A stretch of 33,314 bases of DNA from Chloroflexota bacterium (GTDB lineage: Bacteria > Chloroflexota > UBA5177), in assembly GCA_025966365.1 (NCBI GenBank), contig JAICWV010000022.1, positions 1 to 33,314 on the forward strand, given 5' to 3'. Position 1 is the first letter of the stretch. Every line of letters starts with the position of its first letter. Shown piece by piece: positions 22,873-30,425 of this stretch. Under the pieces are notes generated by a model. The model saw only the letters and a program-made list of their open reading frames with translations, had not been told where the DNA came from and made no database searches. The position numbers and the translations under genes are program-made.

Positions 22873-24853
22873 GCTCTGGCGCGCCAGCCGCCCCTTTAGT
22901 TGGATCAACACGGCGCTCCCATTCCTGGCCATGGCCTGGACTATCCGGCGCGGTCTGGAGCCCGCGATCGTCGTGGGTACGCTCTACTTCCTGGCCCCGT
23001 ACAACCTGCTGCTGTACGGCATCAACGACGTCTATGACTACGAGTCCGACCGCTCCAACCCCCGAAAGGGTGGAGCGATCGAAGGCGGTCTGGTGGCGCC
23101 CTCCCTCTCTCGCCTGCTCTGGATAGCAGTGGGCATCACCAACCTCCCCTTCCTCCTGCTCCTGGCCGGCCTTGGTGGACCGACATCTGCCGGGGCGCTG
23201 GCTCTGACCGTCGCTGCTGCGCTTGCCTACTCGGTTCCGCCGATCCGGACCAAAGTGGTCGCATTCCTGGACTCGGCCACCAGTTCCTTGCACTTCGTCC
23301 TACCCGCGGTCTGCGGCGGTCTGGTGGCCGGGGCATCGCCAGCCGGGTTGCCCTGGCGCATCCTCATCGCCTTCTTTCTCTGGGGCATGGCATCGCACGC
23401 GCTCGGTGCCATCCAGGACGTGCGTTATGATCGCGATGCGGGCATCGGGTCCATTGCCGTCGCCCTCGGCGCCCGTCCCACCGCATTCTTCTCCCTCTGC
23501 GCCTACAGCGCGGCGGTCGTGCTGGTAGCGTCCAGGGGAGGGCCCGCGCTTATCGCCGCGGCAGCGCTCCTTCCATACGTTCTTCTGGCCCTCTCCTGCC
23601 TGGGGAGAGACACGGAGCGGCAGGCACGGCGCGCCTGGCACAGTTTCCTGGGCCTGAACCTGCTGGCCGGATTCCTGATCACGCAGGTTTTGCTGCGGGT
23701 GTGGGGCGCCGACAATGTGACCGTCCTCCAGATGCTGGCGTGGGGAAGTGCCGTCGGTGTCCTCGTCATCCTGGGGATGACCGCCGTGAATCAATGGAGC
23801 ATGCGGCGAATGGCCCCTTCACTCGCCCGCTGGCCGTCTGTCAGCGTGATCATCCCGGCCCGTAATGAGGCCGAAACCATCACCAGATGCATGGAAAGCG
23901 TGCAATCGCAGCGGTACGAGGGCGAGTGGGAGACGATCGTGGTGGATGACGGCTCGGAGGACGGGACTGTCGAGGCCGCTCGGGAGCGCGAGCGCCCGGG
24001 GAGCCGCATCCTGCAGCCGGGTCCGGCGCCACTGGGCTGGACAGGAAAGTGCTGGGCAGCGCAGGAGGGAGCGAATGTGGCGCGTGGCGAAATCCTGGTC
24101 TTCCTGGACGCCGATACTGCGCTGCAGCCGATCGCCCTCCATGCGCTGGTCAGGGAGGTCGAATGGACCGGAGGCCTTCTATCCATCTTGACGCGCTACC
24201 GAATGGAGGGATGGGCGGAGCGAAGCTTCATGCCCGCCTTTGCCCATATGCAGCTCTGCTTTCTGCCCATCGCCCTTATGAATGCAGGACGGCGCCCCTC
24301 TCCGCCCTATGCCAATGGCCCGTGTATGGCCGTCTCACGGGAAGAATACGCAGCCGGAGGGGGACACGCGGCGATCCGTGCCTCTGACCGTGAGGATGTG
24401 GACCTGGCCCGCTCCATGAGCACGGCCGGTTTTCGCGTGCGTTTTGTACGCGGGGTCGATCTGGCTTCCACCCGTCACTATCGGACGCTGGGCGGAATCG
24501 CCGGTTTCTGGCGCCGCACCTACTATGCCTATGGGGGCCATTCGCTGGCGGTGGCGCTCTTCGGCTTACTGGGCATGGCGACAGTCTTCCTTCTTCCACT
24601 CCTCATGCTGCCTATCGCTCTCGTGAATGGAGACCGAATTGCCGCAGCCGGATCCGTGATCGGCCTGACCGGTCTGCTCGTCTTGCGACTCATGATTGCC
24701 GTCCGCGAAGAACAGGCGCTCTCGACCATTCTTCTGCACCCGCTCACCTGGCTCGGCACCCTGCTGTTCGCGGCAATGAGCACTGCCGACGGCGTGCGGG
24801 GCGTGGTGCCGCGCTGGCGAGGTCGGACGCTCTCGGCTGAGGCACCGACATGA
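22862..24853 (+). CDS. Fusion of a UbiA prenyltransferase (lycopene-elongase-like) and a family 2 glycosyltransferase
   Basis: This is a 663-residue two-enzyme membrane protein. Residues 1-285 are a UbiA domain: NDVYDYESD (55-63) and NPRKGGAIEG (66-75) match lycopene elongases (CrtEb, LyeJ), and DVRYDRD (186-192) is the second metal motif. These enzymes add C5 dimethylallyl units to lycopene to give C50 carotenoids. After a membrane linker, residues about 326-560 are a GT2 domain: SVIIPARNEAETI, VDDGSEDGT (361-369), VFLDADTA (413-420) and NGPCMAVSREEYAAGGGH, resembling the carotenoid glycosyltransferases CrtQ/CruC. Further helices close the protein. Both active sites look complete, and no stop or shift separates them. 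It overlaps the cyclase and crtI genes. Glycosylation of the C50 hydroxyl end is a logical but unproven product. Confidence 0.88.
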   Translation: MLRELWRASRPFSWINTALPFLAMAWTIRRGLEPAIVVGTLYFLAPYNLLLYGINDVYDYESDRSNPRKGGAIEGGLVAPSLSRLLWIAVGITNLPFLLLLAGLGGPTSAGALALTVAAALAYSVPPIRTKVVAFLDSATSSLHFVLPAVCGGLVAGASPAGLPWRILIAFFLWGMASHALGAIQDVRYDRDAGIGSIAVALGARPTAFFSLCAYSAAVVLVASRGGPALIAAAALLPYVLLALSCLGRDTERQARRAWHSFLGLNLLAGFLITQVLLRVWGADNVTVLQMLAWGSAVGVLVILGMTAVNQWSMRRMAPSLARWPSVSVIIPARNEAETITRCMESVQSQRYEGEWETIVVDDGSEDGTVEAARERERPGSRILQPGPAPLGWTGKCWAAQEGANVARGEILVFLDADTALQPIALHALVREVEWTGGLLSILTRYRMEGWAERSFMPAFAHMQLCFLPIALMNAGRRPSPPYANGPCMAVSREEYAAGGGHAAIRASDREDVDLARSMSTAGFRVRFVRGVDLASTRHYRTLGGIAGFWRRTYYAYGGHSLAVALFGLLGMATVFLLPLLMLPIALVNGDRIAAAGSVIGLTGLLVLRLMIAVREEQALSTILLHPLTWLGTLLFAAMSTADGVRGVVPRWRGRTLSAEAPT

Positions 24854-26355
24854 ACGACACGCCGTTGGCCGCCGGGCCCCACAATCGGGCCCGCTCCCCG
24901 CACGCTGTCGTCGTGGGCGCCGGTCTCGGCGGCCTGGCCGCGGCCGTACGCCTCCTCGCGCAGGGCATGAAGGTCACCGTCCTGGAGAGCCAGGCACATC
25001 CGGGAGGACGCGCCACGCGTATTCAGGATGGTGGGTACACCTTCGACGCCGGCCCCTCACTCATCACCATGCCCGAGGTCATCGAGGAGCTATTCTCACT
25101 GGCGGGGACGACCACGGAGCGAGAGTTGCGGCTGCACGCGCTCGACCCCTTCTATCGCATCTCCTGGGAGGGAGACGACCGCACCTTCCTCTTCTCCGGC
25201 AATCGGGACGCAATGCTGGAAGAGATTGGCCGGTTCAACCCTTCCGACCGGGCGCGTTACGATGCCTTCCTGGCTGCCTCGCGCCGGATTCACGAGGAGG
25301 CGATACTGGTGGCGGGAAACCAGAGCTTCTTGCGCCTCTCCGATTTCCTCGCCCTGGTGCCGAAAATGGTGCGGCTGGGCGCGCTACGCACGGTGGACGG
25401 ATTCGTGGCTCGCTACTTCCGCGATCCGCTCGTGCGCCAGGCCTTTGACTTCCATCCCCTCTTTATTGGCGGCGCTCCCTTCCGGGTCCCCGCGGTCTAT
25501 GCCGCGCTTGCCTATCTCCAGATCGCGGGCGGGGTCTGGTATGCAGAAGGCGGGCTGTACTCGCTGGTCGAAGCGCTGGCACGACTCGTGCAAACCGGAG
25601 GGGAGCTCTGCTGCAATCGCCCCGTGGTCAGGATTCTACATGACGGGATGCGCGTGCGCGGAGTGCAAACGGCGGACGGGGGAATGATTGGGGCCGACTA
25701 TGTGGTTAGCAACGGGGACGCGGTGACGACGCAGCTATTGCTGGGCCGGCGAGCCCCGCAGTCGCGGCTGACCATGAGCTGCTACCTCCTCTACCTGGGC
25801 ACGAACCGGGAGTTCCCGCAGCTGCAGCACCACACGCTGTTGGTAGGACGTGACTACCGCGGCTTTATCCGCGACGTCGCCGTGGACGGCCGCATACCCG
25901 AGAGCTTGAGCCTCTACCTGCACGCCCCCTCACGAACCGAGCGAGCCATGGCAGCTCCGGGAGGGGAGTCTATCAGTGTTCTCCTCCCCGTCCCTAACCT
26001 CTCGCACGGTCACGATTGGGAAATGCTGGCGCCCATGATGCGCGAGCGCGTGATCGACATCCTGGAAGCGGAGGAGGGACTGGGGCTGCGCGGCCTGCGG
26101 GACTCCATCGTGGTCGAGCGGGCCTGGACGCCGCTCGACTTCCGTGACCGCTTCGGTGCCGCCGAAGGCAACGCCTTTGGTCCGGAGCCCACCCTCTTTC
26201 AGTCCGCCTACTTCCGCCAGCCCAACCGCGACCGCCGCCTGCGCGGTCTTTATTACGTTGGCGCGGGGACACACCCGGGAGCCGGCATCCCCGGAGTGCT
26301 GATGACGGCAGCGGTGACCACCGGACTGATGCGGGAGGAGACAGTGGAACGATGA
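24850..26355 (+). CDS. crtI: Phytoene desaturase
   Basis: This is a 501-residue FAD-dependent CrtI-type desaturase that introduces double bonds into phytoene, normally to lycopene. The dinucleotide-binding motif is VVGAGLGGLAAAVRL (21-35) with E46 and HPGGRA (50-55) following, then YTFDAGPSLITMP. The C-terminal signature is YYVGAGTHPGAGIPGVLMTA, diagnostic for the CrtI family. The length is normal. It starts within the end of the fusion gene (ATGA) and ends in an ATGA overlap with crtB. The number of desaturation steps cannot be read from sequence; lycopene is expected from the cyclase and elongase neighbours. Confidence 0.94.
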   Translation: MNDTPLAAGPHNRARSPHAVVVGAGLGGLAAAVRLLAQGMKVTVLESQAHPGGRATRIQDGGYTFDAGPSLITMPEVIEELFSLAGTTTERELRLHALDPFYRISWEGDDRTFLFSGNRDAMLEEIGRFNPSDRARYDAFLAASRRIHEEAILVAGNQSFLRLSDFLALVPKMVRLGALRTVDGFVARYFRDPLVRQAFDFHPLFIGGAPFRVPAVYAALAYLQIAGGVWYAEGGLYSLVEALARLVQTGGELCCNRPVVRILHDGMRVRGVQTADGGMIGADYVVSNGDAVTTQLLLGRRAPQSRLTMSCYLLYLGTNREFPQLQHHTLLVGRDYRGFIRDVAVDGRIPESLSLYLHAPSRTERAMAAPGGESISVLLPVPNLSHGHDWEMLAPMMRERVIDILEAEEGLGLRGLRDSIVVERAWTPLDFRDRFGAAEGNAFGPEPTLFQSAYFRQPNRDRRLRGLYYVGAGTHPGAGIPGVLMTAAVTTGLMREETVER

Positions 26356-27191
26356 CCGCGGACCCTCTCATCGCCGAATCGCTGCCCGCCGCCATGGACG
26401 TGACCACGCGTGTCGCACGAACCTTCTCCGTCGCCATACGCTTCCTGCCTGCACCGCTCCGCCGGGACGTCTACCTCCTCTACCTGGTATGCCGGACTCT
26501 GGACGATCTGGTGGATACGGCCCATCCCGAGGCGCAGCAACGGCTTCAGGAGGTGCAGGCCTGGGCAGCAGGAACGGGGGAGACAGCCGGACGCGAAGTG
26601 ATCATTCTGCGCCACCTCGTCACGAGCTACCCGGCCATGCCGAGGCAGGCCCTGGTCGACTTCTGCACGGGCCAGCTTGACGAACTGGCCGGCGTGTCCA
26701 TCGAAACCGAAGAGGATCTTGACCTCCACTCCTACCGGGTTGCGGGGACGGTAGGCCTGCTGATGGCCGGCATGCTGGGAGTGAGTGACACAGCAGCCGA
26801 GGTACCAGCGCGAGCGATGGGCATCGCCATGCAGCGAACCAACATCCTGCGCGATATTGATGAAGACCTGGCGCGCGGCCGCGTCTATCTCCCGACACGG
26901 ACGATGCAGAAGCTCGGCGTCCGGGACCTGGCCCGGGACGACCGTACAGAGCTACTGCGGCTGGAGATCGCCCTCGCCGATGGCTGGTACGAGCGAGGCC
27001 TGGCCGGTCTCGAGTACCTGCAGCGGGGCCGGAGGCAGGTTCGTGCCGCTGCCATGATGTACCGTGAGATTTTGCGGCAATTAGAGCGCGACGGCCTGGG
27101 ACGGGTTCGTCCGCGGCGCGTTTCGGTCAGTACCCGCCGCAAGGTCTGGCTGGTAACACGGGCGATGATTTTGCCGCCGAGCATCGCGTAG
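26352..27191 (+). CDS. crtB: Phytoene synthase
   Basis: This 279-residue squalene/phytoene synthase family enzyme joins two geranylgeranyl diphosphates head-to-head. The first Asp-rich motif is LDDLVDTA (50-57) and the second is NILRDIDED (164-172), followed by RVYLP (177-181), characteristic of CrtB. The length is slightly short but within range. It is the last gene of the operon and ends 18 bp before a strong hairpin. No geranylgeranyl diphosphate synthase gene (crtE) is in the window, so the precursor is made elsewhere. Confidence 0.94.
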   Translation: MTADPLIAESLPAAMDVTTRVARTFSVAIRFLPAPLRRDVYLLYLVCRTLDDLVDTAHPEAQQRLQEVQAWAAGTGETAGREVIILRHLVTSYPAMPRQALVDFCTGQLDELAGVSIETEEDLDLHSYRVAGTVGLLMAGMLGVSDTAAEVPARAMGIAMQRTNILRDIDEDLARGRVYLPTRTMQKLGVRDLARDDRTELLRLEIALADGWYERGLAGLEYLQRGRRQVRAAAMMYREILRQLERDGLGRVRPRRVSVSTRRKVWLVTRAMILPPSIA

Positions 27192-27208
27192 TCGCCGCGC
27201 ACCAGACA

Positions 27209-27243
27209 ACGGTGGCGAGGAGGCTCGGCCTCCTCGCCACCGT
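27209..27243. terminator. Strong bidirectional terminator hairpin after crtB
   Basis: ACGGTGGCGAGGAGG (27209-27223) and its perfect 15-bp reverse complement (27229-27243) flank a 5-nt loop. It lies between the convergent crtB and secreted-protein genes. No U-tract follows, but the stem is very stable. Confidence 0.8.
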
Positions 27244-27278
27244 GAGTCTGTCTGTCGTTGGGTCAGTCCGCTATGGCG

Positions 27279-28025
27279 TTACAGCCCGGCGCACTGCCCG
27301 ATCTTCTGGCCCCCGACAACGTTCGGCTGTCCGAAGTCCAGGGGATTGACCTGCGCGGCGGGCGAGTTGCCCTGGCAGACCAGGTTGCCGGCTACCACGT
27401 TCGTCATCACTTCGGTGGAGTCAGTGTCGACCCCGGGGCCTTCCTCGGTGAGGACACTGGCGTTGTTGGAGACGATCAGGTTGCCGCCGACCTGGACGCG
27501 GATCACACCGAGCCAGCCGCCCTGCCAGCCCTGCACGATCAGGTTTCCGTCAATGACGTCGTCCTTGGTCGGGAAGTTGCGGAACTCACCCGCCGGGCCG
27601 GAACCGCCGCCATTGGACACCACATTGCCATGCACCGTCATCTCACTCAGATAGAGAGAGAGGGGCTGGCTGGCAATGATGTTCCCATTGACAACCGTCG
27701 TCGACGTCGTAAACGGATTGTAGCTGCCCAGACCGAGCACGGCGCCCTTGCCGACGGTCACATTACCGGTGATGAACACCGAGGCCGTCGAGCCGGCGTG
27801 GTCATTGAGGACGGCGCCATCCGCAACGCGCACGTTCCCGTTGACGATCACCGTCGCACCGTCCTCGAAGGTGCAGTTGCCGGTCACGGTCAGGCTGCTG
27901 TAGGTGCCGGCCGCGATGGTTCCTCCGGTGCATGTTGCTGAGTTCGGCGCGCTGGCGAATGCGGTAGACGCGCCGAGGCCCTGCGCAAGCACAATCAGCA
28001 AACCGAAAACAAGTCGTATCTTCAT
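27279..28025 (-). CDS. Secreted protein with beta-helix-like repeats, function unknown
   Basis: This is a 248-residue protein with a signal peptide (about 1-25, MKIRLVFGLLIVLAQGLGAS...AFASA). The mature part is built of short imperfect repeats of the form GNV/I-x-V-x-(D/N)-GA, for example GNCTFEDGATVIVNGNVRVADGAV, FITGNVTVGKGAVLG, VVNGNIIAS, VHGNVVSNG and DGNLIVQG. This pattern suggests a right-handed beta-helix or bactofilin-like solenoid. Four cysteines, two near the start (TCTGG, GNCTF) and two near the end (LVCQG, GQCAG), could clamp the ends by disulfides. ATG 28025 has GGAAGGAG upstream. It is unlinked in function to the convergent carotenoid operon and could be a surface or extracellular-matrix protein. 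I do not recognise a named family. Confidence 0.75.
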   Translation of the reverse strand: MKIRLVFGLLIVLAQGLGASTAFASAPNSATCTGGTIAAGTYSSLTVTGNCTFEDGATVIVNGNVRVADGAVLNDHAGSTASVFITGNVTVGKGAVLGLGSYNPFTTSTTVVNGNIIASQPLSLYLSEMTVHGNVVSNGGGSGPAGEFRNFPTKDDVIDGNLIVQGWQGGWLGVIRVQVGGNLIVSNNASVLTEEGPGVDTDSTEVMTNVVAGNLVCQGNSPAAQVNPLDFGQPNVVGGQKIGQCAGL

Positions 28026-28379
28026 CTGTTCTCCTTCCGTTCAAACAACAATTATTCGTTGTTACCTGGCGAGTATACCATCGCCGTACATCGGCACTAT
28101 TCGATGCGATCTTTCCGTCATGTTGCGGTGATAAGTGGTCATGATATCACTCGTCGGGAAATCATATCGCAATGAAACCGTAGCTATGTTACTAGACATA
28201 CATGCAAGATGCGGAGAAGAATAGTCCCCGATATTTCAACTCCATCGCCTCTCACAGATCCCCTATGGTCCCGGACACGACCCAACAAATTGAGGGAATG
28301 GAGCAGATGCTCGCTGGACCTTGTCCTTCCACACGGTAAGGCGCACAATGCGGTGGTGGTATCAGGGAGGCAGTGAGCG
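28026..28379. other. Divergent intergenic region, AT-richer than its surroundings
   Basis: These 354 bp separate the secreted-protein gene from the reductase gene and hold no convincing gene. On the minus strand, TATACT (28077-28072) is a good -10 box for the secreted-protein gene, without a clear -35. Between it and the start codon lies an inverted repeat AACAAC-N8-GTTGTT (28044-28063), which could be an operator or a leader hairpin. TATGT and ACATA (28185-28200) form a smaller dyad. GGAGG upstream of 28380 serves the reductase gene. Confidence 0.5.
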
Positions 28380-29579
28380 ATGCATTTGGAGACGCCGGCG
28401 CCATTTGACCTGATTATCATTGGCGCGGGTCCGGCGGGCTGTGCCGCCGCCATTCGTGCTGCACAGCTCCGGCCCGAACGCGCCTCTCGCGTCCTTCTCC
28501 TCGATGGAGCCCGCTTTCCTCGCGTGAAGGTTTGCGGTGGAGGCATCGTCCGCAGAGGCGACTACCTTCTCCGCCGCCTGGGTGTCGATCTTCATGTCCA
28601 CTCAACACCCATCGACGCCGGCACATTCGTCTTCCCCTCCGGCACGGTCACTCTCCGCAGACCAGGGATGTTCCGCGTCGTTCGCAGGGAGGAGTTCGAT
28701 GACGCTCTCCTGCATTTCGCGCAAGCCAGAGGGGTGCAGGTACGGCAGGGAACTCCCGTTCTCGACCTCCAACTCAGCCCCGAGGGCGTTCTGGTCTCCA
28801 CACCCCAGGAGCGGTTTCGGGCCACCGTCGTGATCGGCGCCGACGGTGCCAATGGCCTGACCCGAAAGGTGGCTATTTCCGGCCGGCCGCGACTCTCCAT
28901 GGTTGGCCTAGAGACCTTCACACGGCCAACTCTGCCGGAGCTCATTCCCAGACAGCGCCGGACCGCCGTCTTTGACTTTACGTGCGTGGGCGCCGGGATC
29001 CAGGGGTATGCCTGGGATTTCCCCGCGGGGGAGGAGCAGTCCCCTCTGGTCAACCGCGGCGTCTTCCATACGCATTTCGGGGGCCGACCGTCACGGATGA
29101 ACTTGAAGTCGTACCTCCTCGGATCGTTGCACGAGCGAAACATAGAGGTAGCCCCGGAGCAGATCAAGGGCCATCCGGCGCACATGTACGACCCTTCCGT
29201 GCCCTGCAGCGCTCCCCATCTGCTGCTGGCCGGCGACGCCATAGGCATTGAGCCGCTGCTGGGAGAAGGCATTTCATCGGCGCTGGAGACCGGCATCATG
29301 GCCGCGGAGACTGCTGTCCGTGCTCTCCGCAGCGGCGATTACTCATTCTCGCGGTACAGCGACGACGTTCGAGCCTCGCACCGCATGCGGTCGGTCCGCC
29401 TCAAGCGCGCCGTGGCCGAGCGCTTCTACACCGGACAGCCGCGCTGGTGGGCTCTCGTGGGAACCGTGGGAGTAACCGCGGCCTACCTTCGCGCGTCCCA
29501 GTCCTGGGATGGTCTGCGAGGCATGACCGGTGTGGGCTCCGTGTCAGCGCAGCAGCAGCACCGGGACAACGCTGGATAG
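28380..29579 (+). CDS. Geranylgeranyl reductase family FAD-dependent oxidoreductase
   Basis: This is a 399-residue flavoprotein of the geranylgeranyl reductase family. Motifs are IIIGAGPAGCAAA (12-24), KVCGGG (50-55, the Cys-Gly loop typical of GGRs), VIGADGANG (151-159) and LAGDAIGIEPLLGEGISSALETG (283-305). Relatives saturate isoprenoid chains of chlorophyll, quinones, archaeal lipids or carotenoids. The gene is convergent with a UbiA-type prenyltransferase gene, with the 3' ends overlapping by 36 bp, so the products are probably related in function even though on opposite strands. It also lies next to the carotenoid operon. Which chain it reduces is unknown; other FAD monooxygenase-like roles in this superfamily are possible. 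Confidence 0.85.
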   Translation: MHLETPAPFDLIIIGAGPAGCAAAIRAAQLRPERASRVLLLDGARFPRVKVCGGGIVRRGDYLLRRLGVDLHVHSTPIDAGTFVFPSGTVTLRRPGMFRVVRREEFDDALLHFAQARGVQVRQGTPVLDLQLSPEGVLVSTPQERFRATVVIGADGANGLTRKVAISGRPRLSMVGLETFTRPTLPELIPRQRRTAVFDFTCVGAGIQGYAWDFPAGEEQSPLVNRGVFHTHFGGRPSRMNLKSYLLGSLHERNIEVAPEQIKGHPAHMYDPSVPCSAPHLLLAGDAIGIEPLLGEGISSALETGIMAAETAVRALRSGDYSFSRYSDDVRASHRMRSVRLKRAVAERFYTGQPRWWALVGTVGVTAAYLRASQSWDGLRGMTGVGSVSAQQQHRDNAG

Positions 29580-30425
29580 TCGCACCAGCTTCATCAGCGT
29601 GTGCGCCCGGGTATAGCTGTCCTGCGTTCGATCCCTCCACACGAAGAGCACAAGCCCCAGGAGCGGAAGCGTGGTGCAGGGGAGCGCCGCCCAGATATAC
29701 AGCGGTGAGCCGAGGTGGATGACCCACGGCACCAGGGAGGCAGCAGCACAGGCGAGCGTCAAGACGGCAAAGAGCAGGATCGTCCTCTGCGGTCCCAACC
29801 GTACGGCCGTTGTCAGGATGGAGTAGCGCGCATCTTCCTCCCGATCCACCAGGTTATAGAGCGTTTCCTGCGCCGCGGCATTGAGGAAGGCGAAGACGGC
29901 CAGCATCAACGCCGCGGGCGAGACCGCGCCGACAGCCAGACACCCGTACAGAACGGTTGACACGTTCAGCACCGCGACCGTGGCAATGCCCATCAAGAGC
30001 GTGGCTTTGAGGAAATAGCTATAGACGGCGCTACACGCCACCAGAGCAAGGGCCGCGGCCGCCGCGCGCACGTCTATGCTGGCAGCGACCAGCAGTGCAG
30101 CCGCGGCAGCGATGCAGGCGAGGAGAAGGGCGAAGCGCTCGGACACCCGACCGGACGGGATCGCACGGTAGGGCTTGCTGCGCCTGTCGAGATCGGCGTC
30201 GTGGTAGTCGTTGATGATGAAGCCGAAGGCGACGATCAACCCGATGACGATCGCCGCTCGAAGCACCTCGCTCCCATAGCGAAGCCAGTCGGTCCGTGCG
30301 AGGACGGCGCCGAAGGCGGTATACATTCCCGCCAGTAGGGCGACGTGAGGTCGAGCAAACCGAAGCACGGCGAGGCGGCGAGACGGAAGACCGATCTGCC
30401 GCACCGCGGATCGCTCTAGCCGCAC
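29544..30425 (-). CDS. UbiA family prenyltransferase (digeranylgeranylglyceryl-phosphate synthase-like)
   Basis: This is a 293-residue integral membrane prenyltransferase. The first Asp motif INDYHDADLDRRSKPYRAIPSG (71-92) follows the archaeal lipid synthase pattern (NDYxDxxxDxxxxPxRxIPSG). The second is YNLVDREEDARYSILTTAVRLG (190-211). It would attach a polyprenyl chain to an acceptor such as a glycerol phosphate ether, a quinone or a chlorophyll-like ring. The acceptor is not evident. The start is GTG 30425, overlapping the cyclase-ATPase gene by 10 bp; no closer Met precedes the conserved core. It is convergent with the geranylgeranyl reductase gene. It differs from the elongase-like UbiA domain at 22862. 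Confidence 0.87.
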   Translation of the reverse strand: MRLERSAVRQIGLPSRRLAVLRFARPHVALLAGMYTAFGAVLARTDWLRYGSEVLRAAIVIGLIVAFGFIINDYHDADLDRRSKPYRAIPSGRVSERFALLLACIAAAAALLVAASIDVRAAAAALALVACSAVYSYFLKATLLMGIATVAVLNVSTVLYGCLAVGAVSPAALMLAVFAFLNAAAQETLYNLVDREEDARYSILTTAVRLGPQRTILLFAVLTLACAAASLVPWVIHLGSPLYIWAALPCTTLPLLGLVLFVWRDRTQDSYTRAHTLMKLVRLSSVVPVLLLR

